From: Atopsyche davidsoni
Taxonomy: Eukaryota > Arthropoda > Insecta > Trichoptera > Hydrobiosidae
Direction of reading: 5' to 3'
Assembly (NCBI GenBank): GCA_022113835.1
Contig: JAILWY010000025.1
Location: 2,356,001-2,420,000, forward strand
Length of the DNA: 64,000 bases
In this document: positions 22,319 to 33,174 of the stretch, piece after piece
How the letters are laid out: each line of letters starts with the position of its first letter
Numbering within the stretch: the first letter of the stretch is position 1
Program-made: the position numbers and the translations under genes
The notes under the pieces: model-generated
Told to the model about the DNA's origin: nothing
Seen by the model: only the letters and a program-made list of their open reading frames with translations
Database searches by the model: none

Positions 22319-22402
22319 GATGATCGTGGTCCAGTGGTTAGCACAGTTGCTTATCGATCCATGAGATTCCGGGTTCAATCGCGAGTGAAGCAATATATTT
22401 TT
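22319..22402 (+). repeat. tRNA-derived SINE head
   Basis: The A-box TGGTCCAGTGGTTAGCACAG and B-box GGGTTCAATCG are about 35 bp apart, followed by GAGTGAAGCAATAT. Both Pol III boxes are good. The tail start is shared with the 5.7-kb copy. Confidence 0.6.
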
Positions 22403-22700
22403 TTCTATTCTGCATTCCAACGAGGATCGATCCGGGAATTGTACAATTCTACAACTGGTTGAAATATTTAATTTTTCTAAATTATTTTATATAGCTAATA
22501 TAATTAGATAAGACTTTTAAATAATTTTATTGAAAAAATTTTGCTAAAAAATTATTTTATATATAAATGATAATATAAATACTCGGTACTAGAGTGTTAC
22601 TCTACATTTTCTGATTTTCTTAGTAAATTTCGTCTCGTTTGCTGGAGCTCGTGTGTGCGGCACAACACCTCAGAAATTTATTTTTCTTTGAGTGACTTAC

Positions 22701-22864
22701 AGGTGTGACTCCCAGGTTGGTTTTTGGCCACTGCCAGTCCTGGTGAAGAGCTGCCGACGTACGTGAAGAGGTTGCCAAGTGCCTGCTGCGCCAGGTCGGG
22801 ACGTCTCGCACCTGACGCTCTGGGCATTTGGAGTAGCAGTCCACAATTCTATTCAAAGACCACA
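22701..22864 (-). CDS. Candidate internal exon, protein unknown
   Basis: On the minus strand ACAAGTTTTCAG precedes, and the donor GTAAGT directly follows, a GC-rich segment of 164 nt (148 nt if the TAG at 22849-22851 is the acceptor). With the nearer acceptor the frame reads NCGLLLQMPRASGARRPDLA, QQALGNLFTYVGSSSPGLAV, AKNQPGSHT. This has protein-like composition and G/C-rich third positions. With the outer acceptor another frame is open (WSLNRIVDCYSKCPERQVRD...). All plus-strand frames contain stops. I recognise no family. Neighbouring exons are not visible; they would lie in long AT-rich introns. Confidence 0.4.
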
Positions 22865-22889
22865 CTGAAAACTTGTAGCAAACCAATTA

Positions 22890-25855
22890 TTATTATTTTT
22901 TAATTGCTTATTTATTTATTTATATTTAATATGTTTAGTGCAGACAATTTTCGAATATTACGTGCTCGTAGAGTAGTTGAATACTTTTGCACCCTTGCTT
23001 CATTTTTTACACTGCGCTATACAAATTAGCTACTTATTTATAAATCACTAAAAGTCTGAGCATCAATAATTTTAGTGTTATTAAATATACAATAAATTAA
23101 ACAAAAACACTTTAGAGGTAATATATTTACGTTAAATGGGATAACTGAGATCAAATTAATAAATCAAAAACTCTGATAACATTGATTCTCAAATGAATCA
23201 GATGTATCAGCAGTAGAATGTAATTATATATTTGTGTTAATTTTGATTAAAAATATAGTTTTTCAGGTTAAGTTAACATTAAAAATATATTAAATTGATC
23301 GAGATTTTTCAATAACAGGAAGCAGTAGGCAAATGTGATTGATTTGAGTATTTTGCGAACTAAACAGTATTACTGTGTAGAAGGTCGTGTGATATTAGTA
23401 TACCAGGAAGAAAACACGTACGATTTTTTGTCATTACCTAAAAACCTACATTTACACACGCAACGCTGGAGGAAATGGCAGCGTCATGTTAAAAAGCATA
23501 TCCGGTGTATTCCTTTTCCGTCATTTGGCTGACATCAATTTTACTGTATGTAGATTAAATGAAAATAATAAGCATGGCACTAGAAACGATTTTTTTTATA
23601 CATCAACGTTTTAATTATTTATTTCTCGACCTCACATTGAAATTAAAACAGAGGAAACGAAGATTGAATTCTTCACCCTGCAGTAATGTTTAATGAGTGT
23701 AATTTCTCCATGGACACGTTCATTGCTCGTCCTCACATAAAAAGGTCGTGGCTGCAACCTCAGAAGCATCACTGCCATCAGATCTGATGACTGAGCCTTA
23801 TTGTTTCTCTTACAGCTTAAATATGATAATGCAGGTCTTAATACGACACTTAACCTGCTCCAGCACGGATCCAGTCTTGATTGTTTAAATTCCACTGACG
23901 TATATTAATACGTTGATTTTTTTGTTGATACAATCAAACACGATAAATTTTTATCTGCAAGATCGCGTTCAAAAAGCAAAGCAGATAATGGGCATACTGG
24001 TTATTTTATTTACACGTAAAAATATCTGTGAGTATATTTTGAATATTCAATTGATTATTTTCTTATAAAATGTGACGTCAGATATAAAACGGCAGGGACT
24101 ATCACGCAATAACTCATAACGCCGCAGCTCCGTATTGGGTCCTCTAATTGCAACATTGTCAAGCAAGGTCTCCCATGGACTTTATGGTCTAACGATTAGT
24201 TTATCATTTGCATTGACTCTCAGTGCACCAGCTGATATTGAAGAGTCCTGTGGTCAGGGTTTCTTGTATTTTTCCTGCGAGTGAGAGGCGATAATCCAAG
24301 AACGAGGTGTCTCTAACTACACGAATTTTTACTTTTTATGGGTAGGTGTATAAACCATCCACAGGCTGTTTTGAGTGTTTATTTTGATTTTGAAGATGCA
24401 TTATGGTTATAACATACTGTATTAGTTTATTTGGAATCAAACCCGGATCAATGTGGGTTCAATGTGTCGTTTGATTCATGCAGACAGGATTATGCATGTT
24501 TCTTCACACAAATAACAATGGTTGTATGATTGCTTGAGACCACAGCGTTTGTGGTTCGAATTCGTGTATATAAATAAGTATTATAGTTATTTTTAGTGTA
24601 TATATGAAATAACAAAGCATTTAAAAGATAATTACAGGAGGTGTAGCATACTGAATATATCAGCCTTCCTTCTCTTTGTTTCGATTTCTATTTCGCTTGC
24701 GGCCTAATACTCTTATATACGTAGCATTGCAATTAATTGTCTTTTTGTTATGTGAGTGTTGATGCACAGTCGAATACACTAAAATCAAGGAACTAAAATA
24801 TCAATGAATTCATGTTCATCATGAAGCTGGGTTGAAAAAAAACTTGTCAATTAAAAATTGAATTTGAAAAAAAAATGTGTGGTGTCTTGATTTTCTACAA
24901 AAGTATAATTTTTATTAATTTTTAAAGCAAACCGTGTCAGGTTTTGTTTCAGAGAAGGGGAAAAAGAAAATTGTCACGTTGATCTTATATTATATAAATT
25001 TTGATATAGCAGTACAAAGTATAATATAAACGTGTTATTACTAATTGCGGCAGCAAATAAATAACAGTCAGACACAATTAAAGTCTCTTACGGCCTTTGT
25101 ACTCCGCCATACAAACCAGATTAGACCTCACAAATCGATGTTCCTAGAATATAATTATTAGTATATATTGTAATAAAAAAATATAATTACAAAAACCACC
25201 TGTGATGCTGGTCAGCAATAATGCCTCGTGTTCTAATCCGGGTGAAGTGTTTTTAATAAATACTAGACTATTTCAAAGAAAATAAAAACTCTCTAGGCGC
25301 AGGTGTAAGACAATTTTTTTTTATTTGATTTAAATTGACACACACAATGTCATTGCAAATTGTGTTTTTTTTTCAAAGTCATTTTTTTGATGGAGGCTGT
25401 ATAATTTTCGATGTGACTTCTCACAGCTCGCGGTTGACTGAGTCAGACCGTTGAGTGATTTCTTCACTATGGGCTAATGCATATGACAAAATTACAGGTG
25501 TACCATATACAGGTTTACGCTGTTCCTACCTCAGACTACACAAGGCACTTGCTACGCAAGGTAACTGCGTAGCCACATACTTTATATTTGAATAAACGAC
25601 CAATGGCAGCTCATTTGTATATTTGAAACAAGCCTTCAACCAATGGCATGCGATCCTTACAAGTAAATAACATCGGTTCTTATAGAGTATAGAGTTTATC
25701 ACATAGAAGCATCAAGCATACAGCATAGATCCACTCGTGAAACGATGATATAAAAATTTAAAAGAACCAGCCTGTTACGCTAAAATATTATAGTACAACA
25801 TGCTGAATACTCGTATATAATTATTTAATAAGTAAAAAAATATTCTAAGTGTATA
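22890..25855. other. Long stretch without recognised gene
   Basis: Mostly AT-rich. 23640-23890 and 24070-24330 are of balanced composition and may be conserved non-coding DNA or old repeats. A B-box-like GTGGTTCGAATTC lies at about 24551. The 87-codon minus frame at 23632-23895 has no motif. 25390-25700 is also balanced, with no frame. Confidence 0.45.
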
Positions 25856-25859
25856 TTTT

Positions 25860-26105
25860 CAGCATCTCTGGCGTTCAGGTGGTGCCACCCAGGAAATGGC
25901 TGGTTAGACACATTTTTGATACTCCTCTCATATCGCAACGCCGGCAAATCTCTCGCGGATGTCGCAATAGGCAAATTTTCCTCGACGAGCCCACAATGGG
26001 CGCCATTGTTGCGTCAGCCGCTCTCCAAAGAGAGCATATCTCTTATGATACAATAATTTACTTTCGTTTTTCTCCATCCGCCTCCGCCGCGGGCCTCTGA
26101 ATTAA
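25860..26105 (+). other. GC-rich island with acceptor-like start, possible exon
   Basis: TGTATATTTTCAG at 25848-25860 is a good acceptor, and an 83-codon frame continues through it (ISGVQVVPPRKWLVRHIFDT...) to a stop at 26100. Cys, Arg and Trp content and lack of a known motif make coding uncertain. The block is unusually balanced against its AT-rich flanks. Confidence 0.25.
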
Positions 26106-26164
26106 TACATCCTTGGGTGAAGACACCTGCTTCACCGTTGAGTGATAAAAGATGATAGAAGTGT

Positions 26165-26166
26165 AT

Positions 26167-26198
<32 letters not shown>

Positions 26199-26222
26199 AC
26201 ACATATATACATATATACGAGT
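26165..26222. repeat. (CA)n/(TA)n microsatellite
   Basis: ACACAC alternation followed by ATATATAC units. The MCVCVC minus frame is an artefact. Confidence 0.95.
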
Positions 26223-26381
26223 GAAAAGTATTGCTTGACTTAAGATATTAAACTATGCTTAAACAATATATATTTCTTGTTGAGGGACAAGGCATTTGAT
26301 TCGTAAAGATCCATTATTATAATGATAAAAGTACCTTTGTATTTTGTCTTCACTTTGAGTTTATTAAAATTATTTGCATTA

Positions 26382-26399
26382 CCTAACCTAACCTAACCC
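26382..26399. repeat. Interstitial telomere-type repeat (CCTAA)n
   Basis: CCTAACCTAACCTAACCC replaces the TAGTTTCGA that the opposite arm predicts here. (TTAGG)n is the ancestral arthropod telomere repeat. Confidence 0.7.
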
Positions 26400-26430
26400 A
26401 ATACACTGCTTAACTTAACTGTTTAGTTAA

Positions 26431-26474
26431 GCATCTGATGATGACCCGGTGTATTGGGTCGAAACTAGTAATGC
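26431..26474 (+). ncRNA. Hammerhead-ribozyme-like motif
   Basis: Order seen: GCAT, CTGATGA, T, stem II GACCC...GGGTC with loop GGTGTATT, GAA, ACTAGT (minimal stem III), A at the cleavage position, then ATGC complementary to the initial GCAT (stem I). All core blocks of a type I hammerhead with a very short stem III are present. One deviation: an unpaired T between the CTGATGA box and stem II. Such motifs are known in Penelope-like retroelements and retrozymes. Confidence 0.55.
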
Positions 26475-26639
26475 AAATAATTTTAATAAACTCAAAGTGA
26501 AGACAAAATACAAAGGTACTTTTGTTATTATTATGTGATATATTATTCACTTGTGATGGTATTTTATGTAATTCATTATGCTCACTTATTTTCAATGAGT
26601 AACACTGCATGCCTAAATCAGCTTACTCATTTAACTCAC

Positions 26640-28465
26640 CGCACTCCACTGTATATATATATATATATAAATGTGTGTGTGAATATGTTTAAATATTTAT
26701 ATAAGCTTGTATGTATTACCAGCAGAATATTTAACTTATCTTATAAGTGCGCTAACTCTGGACCATGCTAGTTCATTTGTACAGCCTTGTACACCATAAC
26801 ATTTACTTATGCAATAGAATTAATCTCATTTTTAGAGCATCACAAATGTCGTATCAGAAAATTGATTTTTTTAAATGTAATTTTAAATATATGATAGTTG
26901 TGTGCCACTTGCGAAGTCGGCAGTTGCTGAAACGGAACTGGTTTCCACTGAAGAAATTTACACTCGAAAATTCAGAATATCGTTTAGGTCATTTTGAAAA
27001 AGGCTGCTGATCGTTTCATCTGTCACTATTATTAAATTTTTCCTATACCTATGGTACATTTTCATCCAAAAATATTTATTGTAAATAATACACATTCTCT
27101 CTCTCTGCGAAATAAGCTATGCACAGTCGTAAAGATTCGGATATGAGAATTGAAATTTAAGTTTTTAATGATTTAATTACTATCAAAATTGACATACAAT
27201 GGAATTCAGTTAGGCAATATTTTCTGTTAATCTTTGCATACATTTTTATGAAACAATTTTTCTTACCATCATTAGCAATATTGGAAAATAACACCTTCAT
27301 GTATTTTTTACCATCCTTGGTTTTTACAAAGCCTGCTTGTATCGTCTACCCACACAGCCTTCTGATGTGCTGCCATTATATACTGACTTGTCCATCGGTT
27401 ATTATCCATCCTGGCCATAGTGTGTCCATTTCTAAATCTGCTGCTTAACCTCAATTACCACGACCAGAGCCCAGGTTTGAGACTTCTCTCACTGGTTTAT
27501 TTATTATTATATTTTCCTCATTCCAATACATCTTCATACTTCACTGGCCTGTTTTTGGGAAAGCTTTTGTGATGTTTCGCCATTCACCGATTCCCATAAT
27601 ATTGTGTTATTTAAATGTTGAAATTATTTATTCTGAAATAAACTCGAACATTTGGTCACCAGTTGGCAATAAAGTGGCGTCCAGAGAATACGTTTATGAG
27701 TAATTTATCCGAGTCTTTGTTCCTGAAAGTACAAAAAAAAATCAACCCTTTGTACGGAATTAAAGCCCCCGAGCTGTGTCTATAGTTCAATTTAAAACAA
27801 AAAAAGCAAGCTGATGAGTTTTTCCAGTAGAAAAATTAAAAGTGTTTCTTTTGACCGAGACTTATGAAACGAAGTGATTAACCCAAAAGATATTTCAAAT
27901 CGATTCGCGCTGCCAGTACCAACTAGAGCATCAATTGGCAAACGAAAACAAGCAAAAAGTTAACAACTTTGATTGCGGCCGTAGCTGGTTTTATGGTTTA
28001 TATATTTTTTTAAGCCTATAAGTAATTTATAAATCAGTAATTCACAAAATTTAAAATATTATAGCAATTATCGCATTTACACTTAAAGCTTATTTTCTAA
28101 CACACAAAGGAAAAAAACTTACATTAAGGTATTATGTATTTATATATTAAGACAACTAAATAGTGTTTTCTAAGAAAACATCCTACATAAAGGGATGCTA
28201 TTGACTAATCGAAAATTGGCTTCAAGTGTGTAGTTTAGTAAAAAGAAGATCCCAACTAAGTTATTAGTTATATTTATCGATCACTAAATCATAGTTTAGT
28301 AAAATATGGTATAGTATCGTGATAATCTGAGCTTAAGTAACTATGTACAAATGGCCTTATTTTGATGACGCGATATAATGATTTTATAAAGGCTTTTAAT
28401 AATACAAAACAAAGTTAGAAATGAGATGTCTACGTCACACTAAATACAGGAAAAATGTAGGCGTT
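26640..28465. other. Stretch without recognised gene
   Basis: A short (TA)n lies at 26652-26669. 27250-27480 holds a 66-codon frame with no motif. No repeats or RNA genes recognised. Confidence 0.5.
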
Positions 28466-28469
28466 TAAA

Positions 28470-29243
28470 ATGTGGTTTTATGGGATAAAATACCATGGGC
28501 TGACAAATAAGAGAGTCTTGCGTGGAATGCCTAAAGAAAGAGAACTCTTGACGATGGTAAAGAAGAGCAAAGTCTCCTATTTTAGGTTCCCGCACAACTT
28601 GACAATAGATCAAAAACAGGCTCGTGTCGATTGGTGCAAAAATATGATAAAAAAATACAATCGTGGTGCATCAAAAGCTGTTTACAATATTTACAAAGGT
28701 GATGAATCCTGGATTTATGCATATAACCCCGAAACTAAGCAACAACCAACAGTATGGGTGTTCCAACATGAGCCGAACCCAACAAAAGTTGCTCGTGCGC
28801 AAAGCACTTTGAAGCAAATGGTCGCCTGTTTTTTTGGATACGTGGCTACTGTACCACTAGAAAATTGTAAATCTGTTAATTCGACGTGGTACACGACCAT
28901 TTTTTTGCCAGAAGTCTTTGCAGAAATTAGGAAAAACAATCCACAACGCAGAATCATTGTCTATCATGACAATCCAAGCTGTCACACTTCAGGTGAAACG
29001 ACCCGATATTTGGAGGGTGAAACGGTGGAATTAACGGGTCATCCGCCATATAGCCCTGATTTGGCACCCAACGACTTCTTTTTATTACCAACCGTGAAGA
29101 ATAAATTACGTGGTCAACCATTTACAACCCGAGAAGAAGCCGCTGAGGCATTCAAAAATCATGTTTTGGAGATACCGCCTTCCGATTGGATCCGAATGCA
29201 AAAGTGCATCGATCATCACGGCGAATATTTTGAAAAGCAATAA
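28470..29243 (+). pseudogene. mariner transposase (DD34D), N-terminally truncated but otherwise open
   Basis: 257 residues against about 345 in intact mariner transposases. Catalytic residues visible: first D in GDESWIYAY (about residue 78), second D in VYHDNPSCHT, third D in LAPNDFFLLP, with 34 residues between the last two (DD34D). The HPPYSPDLAPNDFF motif is intact. The paired helix-turn-helix DNA-binding region at the N-terminus is mostly missing. Compared with my memory of relatives, short in-frame gaps appear near ACFFGYVATVPLE and before RMQKCIDHHGEYFEKQ. The frame has no stops, suggesting a recent copy. The start ATG is only the first in-frame ATG, not a native start. Confidence 0.85.
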
Positions 29244-29311
29244 AACCATATTTAATATTCAATGTTAGTTATTTAATTTTATTCCGGATATATAAATAGC
29301 AGCCCTCGTAC
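28470..29311 (+). mobile_element. 5'-truncated mariner element
   Basis: Contains most of a mariner transposase. The 3' flank ends in GCAGCCCTCGTA at about 29311, a plausible mariner terminus. I could not find the matching inverted end upstream, so the 5' TIR and the first part of the gene appear lost. Confidence 0.75.
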
Positions 29312-29344
29312 ATACACACACACAATGGATATTATTATTATAGA

Positions 29345-29680
29345 TATAAATGTGGTGTGACGTCATCGAACAATGGTCTGCGCAGACCGGAGACTGCGGA
29401 GACTCTTCGTCGCGGTTCTCCGCACCATCGTCCGGGGCGAGGATCGTCACTCTCGTTTTCCGGACCGGCTCGCCGCGGCTGCCGGCCGGCTGGCGACCTT
29501 ATGACGTCACAGACGGTCGACTTTCACTATTACTGCAACACGAGCGAGCGGTGCAGCCCCCCTCTCCCTCACTCCCTCCCTCCCACCTCCCACCCCCACC
29601 CCACCCCCGCTGGCGCGGCCCGGAAGTGGCTGAAGACTCGGATATTCGAAATTCAAATTTAAAAAAAAAAAAAAAAAAAC
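29345..29680 (+). promoter_or_regulatory. CpG-rich block with two CRE palindromes, ending in poly-A
   Basis: TATAAATGTGG is followed by TGACGTCA (29357-29364) and a second TGACGTCA (29502-29509) in a block rich in CpG. A C-rich tract (29555-29610) follows, and the block ends in about 18 A at 29662. The content suggests a promoter or first exon; the A-run could mark a retroposed copy. Two overlapping plus frames of about 100 codons are open but arginine/serine/proline-biased, as expected of GC-rich non-coding DNA. Confidence 0.4.
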
Positions 29681-29741
29681 ACTTGCGCTCTTTATAAACG
29701 ACGCACTGTCACCTGAAAAGGTTGACGCATTTTTCTACACA

Positions 29742-30251
29742 TGTGTCCAAAAAGAGTATCGGGTGAATGTGAATATTAATGCGATATGCTGCGAAAACTT
29801 TTGGGCCCAGAGTTGCAGGAGTTTCAAGGTTTCAACTCAAGAACGTGGTTCCAATACTTGCCATACATCCAGTCAATCAATTGAAGCTGTTAACGAATTA
29901 TTCCCTAATAAGGTCATTTCGCGTAGAGGTAACATCAACCGGCCTCCCAGAAGCCCCGATCTTAGCCCTCTTGATCTAACCTAACCTAACCCGATGAACC
30001 GAATTGAAACAAAACATCAGGTCAGAATTGGCAGCAATATCGAGGGCTATGTGTCAGCGTGTTATCAGCAATCTTCGTTCCAGATTAGAAGAGTGCCAGC
30101 AGCGTGACGATCACCATTTCGATAACATCATCTTTTCGAAATAATTTTCCATTTTGTATTCTTATAATCAACAATAAAAAAAAAAACTCGATTACTAGTA
30201 ATTTTTGTTTTACTGAACTAACAAATACCCGATACTCTCTTTGGACACCCT
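29742..30251 (+). mobile_element. Decayed Tc1/mariner (DD41D-like) element
   Basis: The inverted ends TGTCCAAAAAGAGTATCGGG (left) and CCCGATACTCTCTTTGGACA (right) match at 18-19 of 20 positions. Between them a broken transposase shows NKVISRRGNINRPPRSPDLS, then PLDL, followed by a telomeric-repeat insertion and a degraded tail. About 510 bp, so most of the gene is gone. The 65-74-codon frames here are its fragments. Confidence 0.75.
29976..29992. repeat. Interstitial telomere-type repeat inside the DD41D remnant
   Basis: CTAACCTAACCTAACCC follows directly after the codons for the catalytic PLD segment, where the family continues with F-L-W. It looks like a small insertion or replacement. Confidence 0.65.
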
Positions 30252-30327
30252 ATATATCTTTAAAAAAAAAAAAAATATTTTAATTCCATAATTATATTTT
30301 TGGAATTCCGTTTTAATATTTTGAATA

Positions 30328-30575
30328 TAATACTTGAGTTTCGCCAAGCTTTCACGTTGACATTATCAACCCAAACTACCACTTAAATATAATAGCATTT
30401 GTATTGTATATAATCTCCATTTGTCGGGTATTAAACATTAAACTCGCATTACTCTTGAATTACCCCTTATCACCTGATAATAATTCTCTTTCTCAGTTTG
30501 ATAAAGCCGACGTGAAAGGTTTACCGCGAAACCGGTCACCAATAAAAATTCGCATACGGAAGAATCACTCAAGTA
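30328..30575. repeat. Foldback with GAAACCGGTC hammerhead-like arms
   Basis: GAGTTTCGCCAAGCTTTCAC and GTTGACATTATCAACCC on the left are the inverse of GTTTGATAAAGCCGACGTGA, AAGG...GCGAAACCGGTCACC and AATAAAAATTCGCA on the right (30496-30550). The family is the one that forms the tandem array at 62.96-63.85 kb. The core CTGATGA of true hammerheads is changed to TTGATAA here. Confidence 0.6.
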
Positions 30576-30607
30576 TTTAATTTAAAATATTTATTTTGCT
30601 TGCCTTA

Positions 30608-31425
30608 CCTTGCTTCTGTAAATTGATGATAACATTTTACTATGTTTTTGTGGAGTCCGAAGTCTTGCAAACATGCTTACTGGTGATGAGGCCTAAGATG
30701 CTTTTCCGAATAGAATAAATTAATTAACTATAAAACATAAAAAAACGTATCTTTTATAAAGTCGCACTTCCATGTAACATAAATCACTCCAATTTATATA
30801 AATATAATATGAGTTGAATCAATTTTGAATCTCATAAATACAAAAGCTTGCCTCATGAAATTAAATGCAACCTGAGCTGTTGCATATAAAGCTATTTTGA
30901 TTATTATATGAATACATCTTTATGCAATCAATACGATATATTAATAATTATAAATATTTTAAGGCTTACAGTCTGATGTATGTGGATTGATAAAAATTTA
31001 ATAAGGCATTATTTAAATAATATACAGATAATAAAAATGTGTAGCTATTTATCTGAAAACACGCGGTAGTGTTTTTCCCGATACGTCACGTCCTTGTGAA
31101 AATTCCACAGTTTCCCCACATCTTAATGATGTCAGAGATTTTCTTGAAAACTCGGCCAGTCTATGCTTAATAGTGGAATACTTTTTTCTATTGAAAATTG
31201 CTTCCACTTACTGAATCGTAATGAAATAATTGTAATAGTGTTTTCAGAATCATTCGTTCTTGCGACCAATAAAACCAATAAGGCAAATATAAAAAAACTA
31301 TCTATATATTTATGTTACATGGAAGTGCGACTTTATAAAAATTATGTTCTGGATTTAACCCGGATTTAAGTAAGTTTGCAAGACTTCAGACTACACAAAA
31401 TCCAATTCACAGAAGCAAGGTTATT
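30608..31425. repeat. Large inverted repeat (foldback)
   Basis: TTTTATAAAGTCGCACTTCC and ATGTAA at 30751-30776 are exactly inverted at 31313-31338. Further out, AGTCTTGCAAACATG at about 30662 matches inverted TTTGCAAGACTT near 31375, and CCTTGCTTCTGT near 30608 matches ACAGAAGCAAGG near 31408. The arms are partly deleted on the right. The loop of about 530 bp is AT-rich and non-coding. Confidence 0.7.
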
Positions 31426-31429
31426 GACA

Positions 31430-32965
31430 TGAAAATAAATGGTCATATTCAAGCTTGTTGTTTTAATTTTTATGCATTTTTTTTTATTTTATATTTCAAA
31501 ACAGGTTTTCCCCTTATTTGTGAATTACTACGAAGTAAATCCACGCAAAACTGTTAAATTATTCATTTAATTAATTTCTCAGGTCTACTGTAGTTTCATG
31601 ACTCATGGCGTCACAAGAATATAAATTGCTTTTCTAAGCAAGTTTTTATTTATGTTAAAATCTGCACATACACGAAATTCCATTCCCAAGGAGATGATTA
31701 TGAATCATTTAGAAACGAGAATCAACTAAACGATAGAAGATAAATATATTTATATATTATATAAAATCATATCAATTTATTAATCGCAGATATAAAGCAA
31801 GTGCTTTCAAATATTCCACGACCGATCTTCTCGTCAAACCAAAAATATTCATACTTGATTATTATTTTACCAGAAAAATCTTCATAGTGCAGTATAAACT
31901 ATTTATAATAAATTATATATTTGATCAGTAATATTTCAAAGATTTATATTATAGTAACAATTGAATAAACTACTTTTTTCAACACTTAAACAGAGGTTTT
32001 ACCAATGATTAAAATATGTTGCTTTAGAGACGATTATTTTTTTTAAATAATAATAAATGCAATCAAAAATAAATAAACATATTTCTTAAGAGCAGTATAT
32101 TTCTAGCTTGTACTGAAATCGCTCGGGTTATATATTTTTATGACAACCTGGGAAAATATAAAACAATACAACAAAGATAAGTTAAATATACTTAAAATAT
32201 TTCTCAATATTAATCATAAACTCGTGTACTATAGCTTTTTGATGCTCGTGTATACATAACCCAAAACATTATTACTATTATATCCCAATGTTTAAAAAAA
32301 ATATATATTTTATTTACTCCATGAGCAAGAGATATACTCGAAAGAAGGGTAAACTATTGTGTAAGGCATGGTACGTTTCGGGCATTTGCTTTATTGTTTA
32401 GCTTTATCGTATGCATAAAAAAAAAACTAAATAAACAACAAGCATCACTTTTACTATTACTAGAACTTTACACTATCACAATTTGTGGGCTAAACTTATC
32501 GCAAGTAATTTTATAATAAAAAAAAAAATTATTTGTACAATCAGCTCTCCTTGATTTGATAAAATTTACATTAATATTCGTAAATATATTTTGAAACATT
32601 TTTAACGTGAATTGCTGCTTTTTTTTCAACATTACCTTCAATTATTTTTTCGAGTGTGCTTTTGGAAATAACATTTGAGAGAATTAATAGATTATTGGTC
32701 AACCACCAGAAAGTGAGGCCTTGTGTATACATCTATAGAAACCTTGTAGAGATTACTGTCGTGCAATTCATTATCTTTTTTTAATTTAAATAAATATTTC
32801 CCGAGCAATGACAGTCCATGCAGATACACGACCGCCATTTTCATTTCAATTATTGCAATAAGTTATATCCACAACAAATTATTATGTCTAATAAATCGTA
32901 TAGTATAAAAGCAAAATTATGCCTCTAGTATTTTTCTCACAGTCCAGAAGCTTTCACACGTATTT
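31430..32965. other. AT-rich anonymous stretch
   Basis: No gene, RNA or repeat recognised. Confidence 0.6.
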
Positions 32966-32969
32966 TGAA

Positions 32970-33170
32970 AAGCCCTTTACACACGCAACGATACAACTTG
33001 CGATCAGCCAATAGTGTCCCTTTACTTAGGGTGTTTTTTTATGGTTTGGCCTGAGTAAACAACGCAAAGTAAGACGTTAATATGAGAGCTTTAGGACAAT
33101 GCCATAAAAAAAACATAAAAAAGGGACGCTATTCTTCTTTGAGAGCCTCTTCTCAGAGGGGGTCGGCATT
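32970..33170 (+). repeat. ACACACG...CTTGCGATCAGCC element, then CTC-head fragment
   Basis: TTTACACACGCAACG, CAACTTGCGATCAGCCAATA and TTTTTTTATGG match the family at 8186. At 33131-33165 TTCTTCTTTGAGAGCCTCTT and CTCAGAGGGGGTCGG are the head of the dispersed retroposon. Confidence 0.55.
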
Positions 33171-33174
33171 GAAT

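Larger units (their letters stand above)
26275..26532. mobile_element. Foldback element 1 with hammerhead-like right arm
   Basis: Arms of about 55 bp (26325-26380 and 26468-26530) are nearly perfect inverted repeats containing TACCTTTGTATTTTGTCTTC. The outer left sequence CTTGTTGAGGGACAAGGCAT is shared with the 34.6-kb element. The right arm ends in a hammerhead-like motif (26431-26474). In the left arm the matching motif is interrupted by a telomeric-repeat block (26382-26399). Confidence 0.75.
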
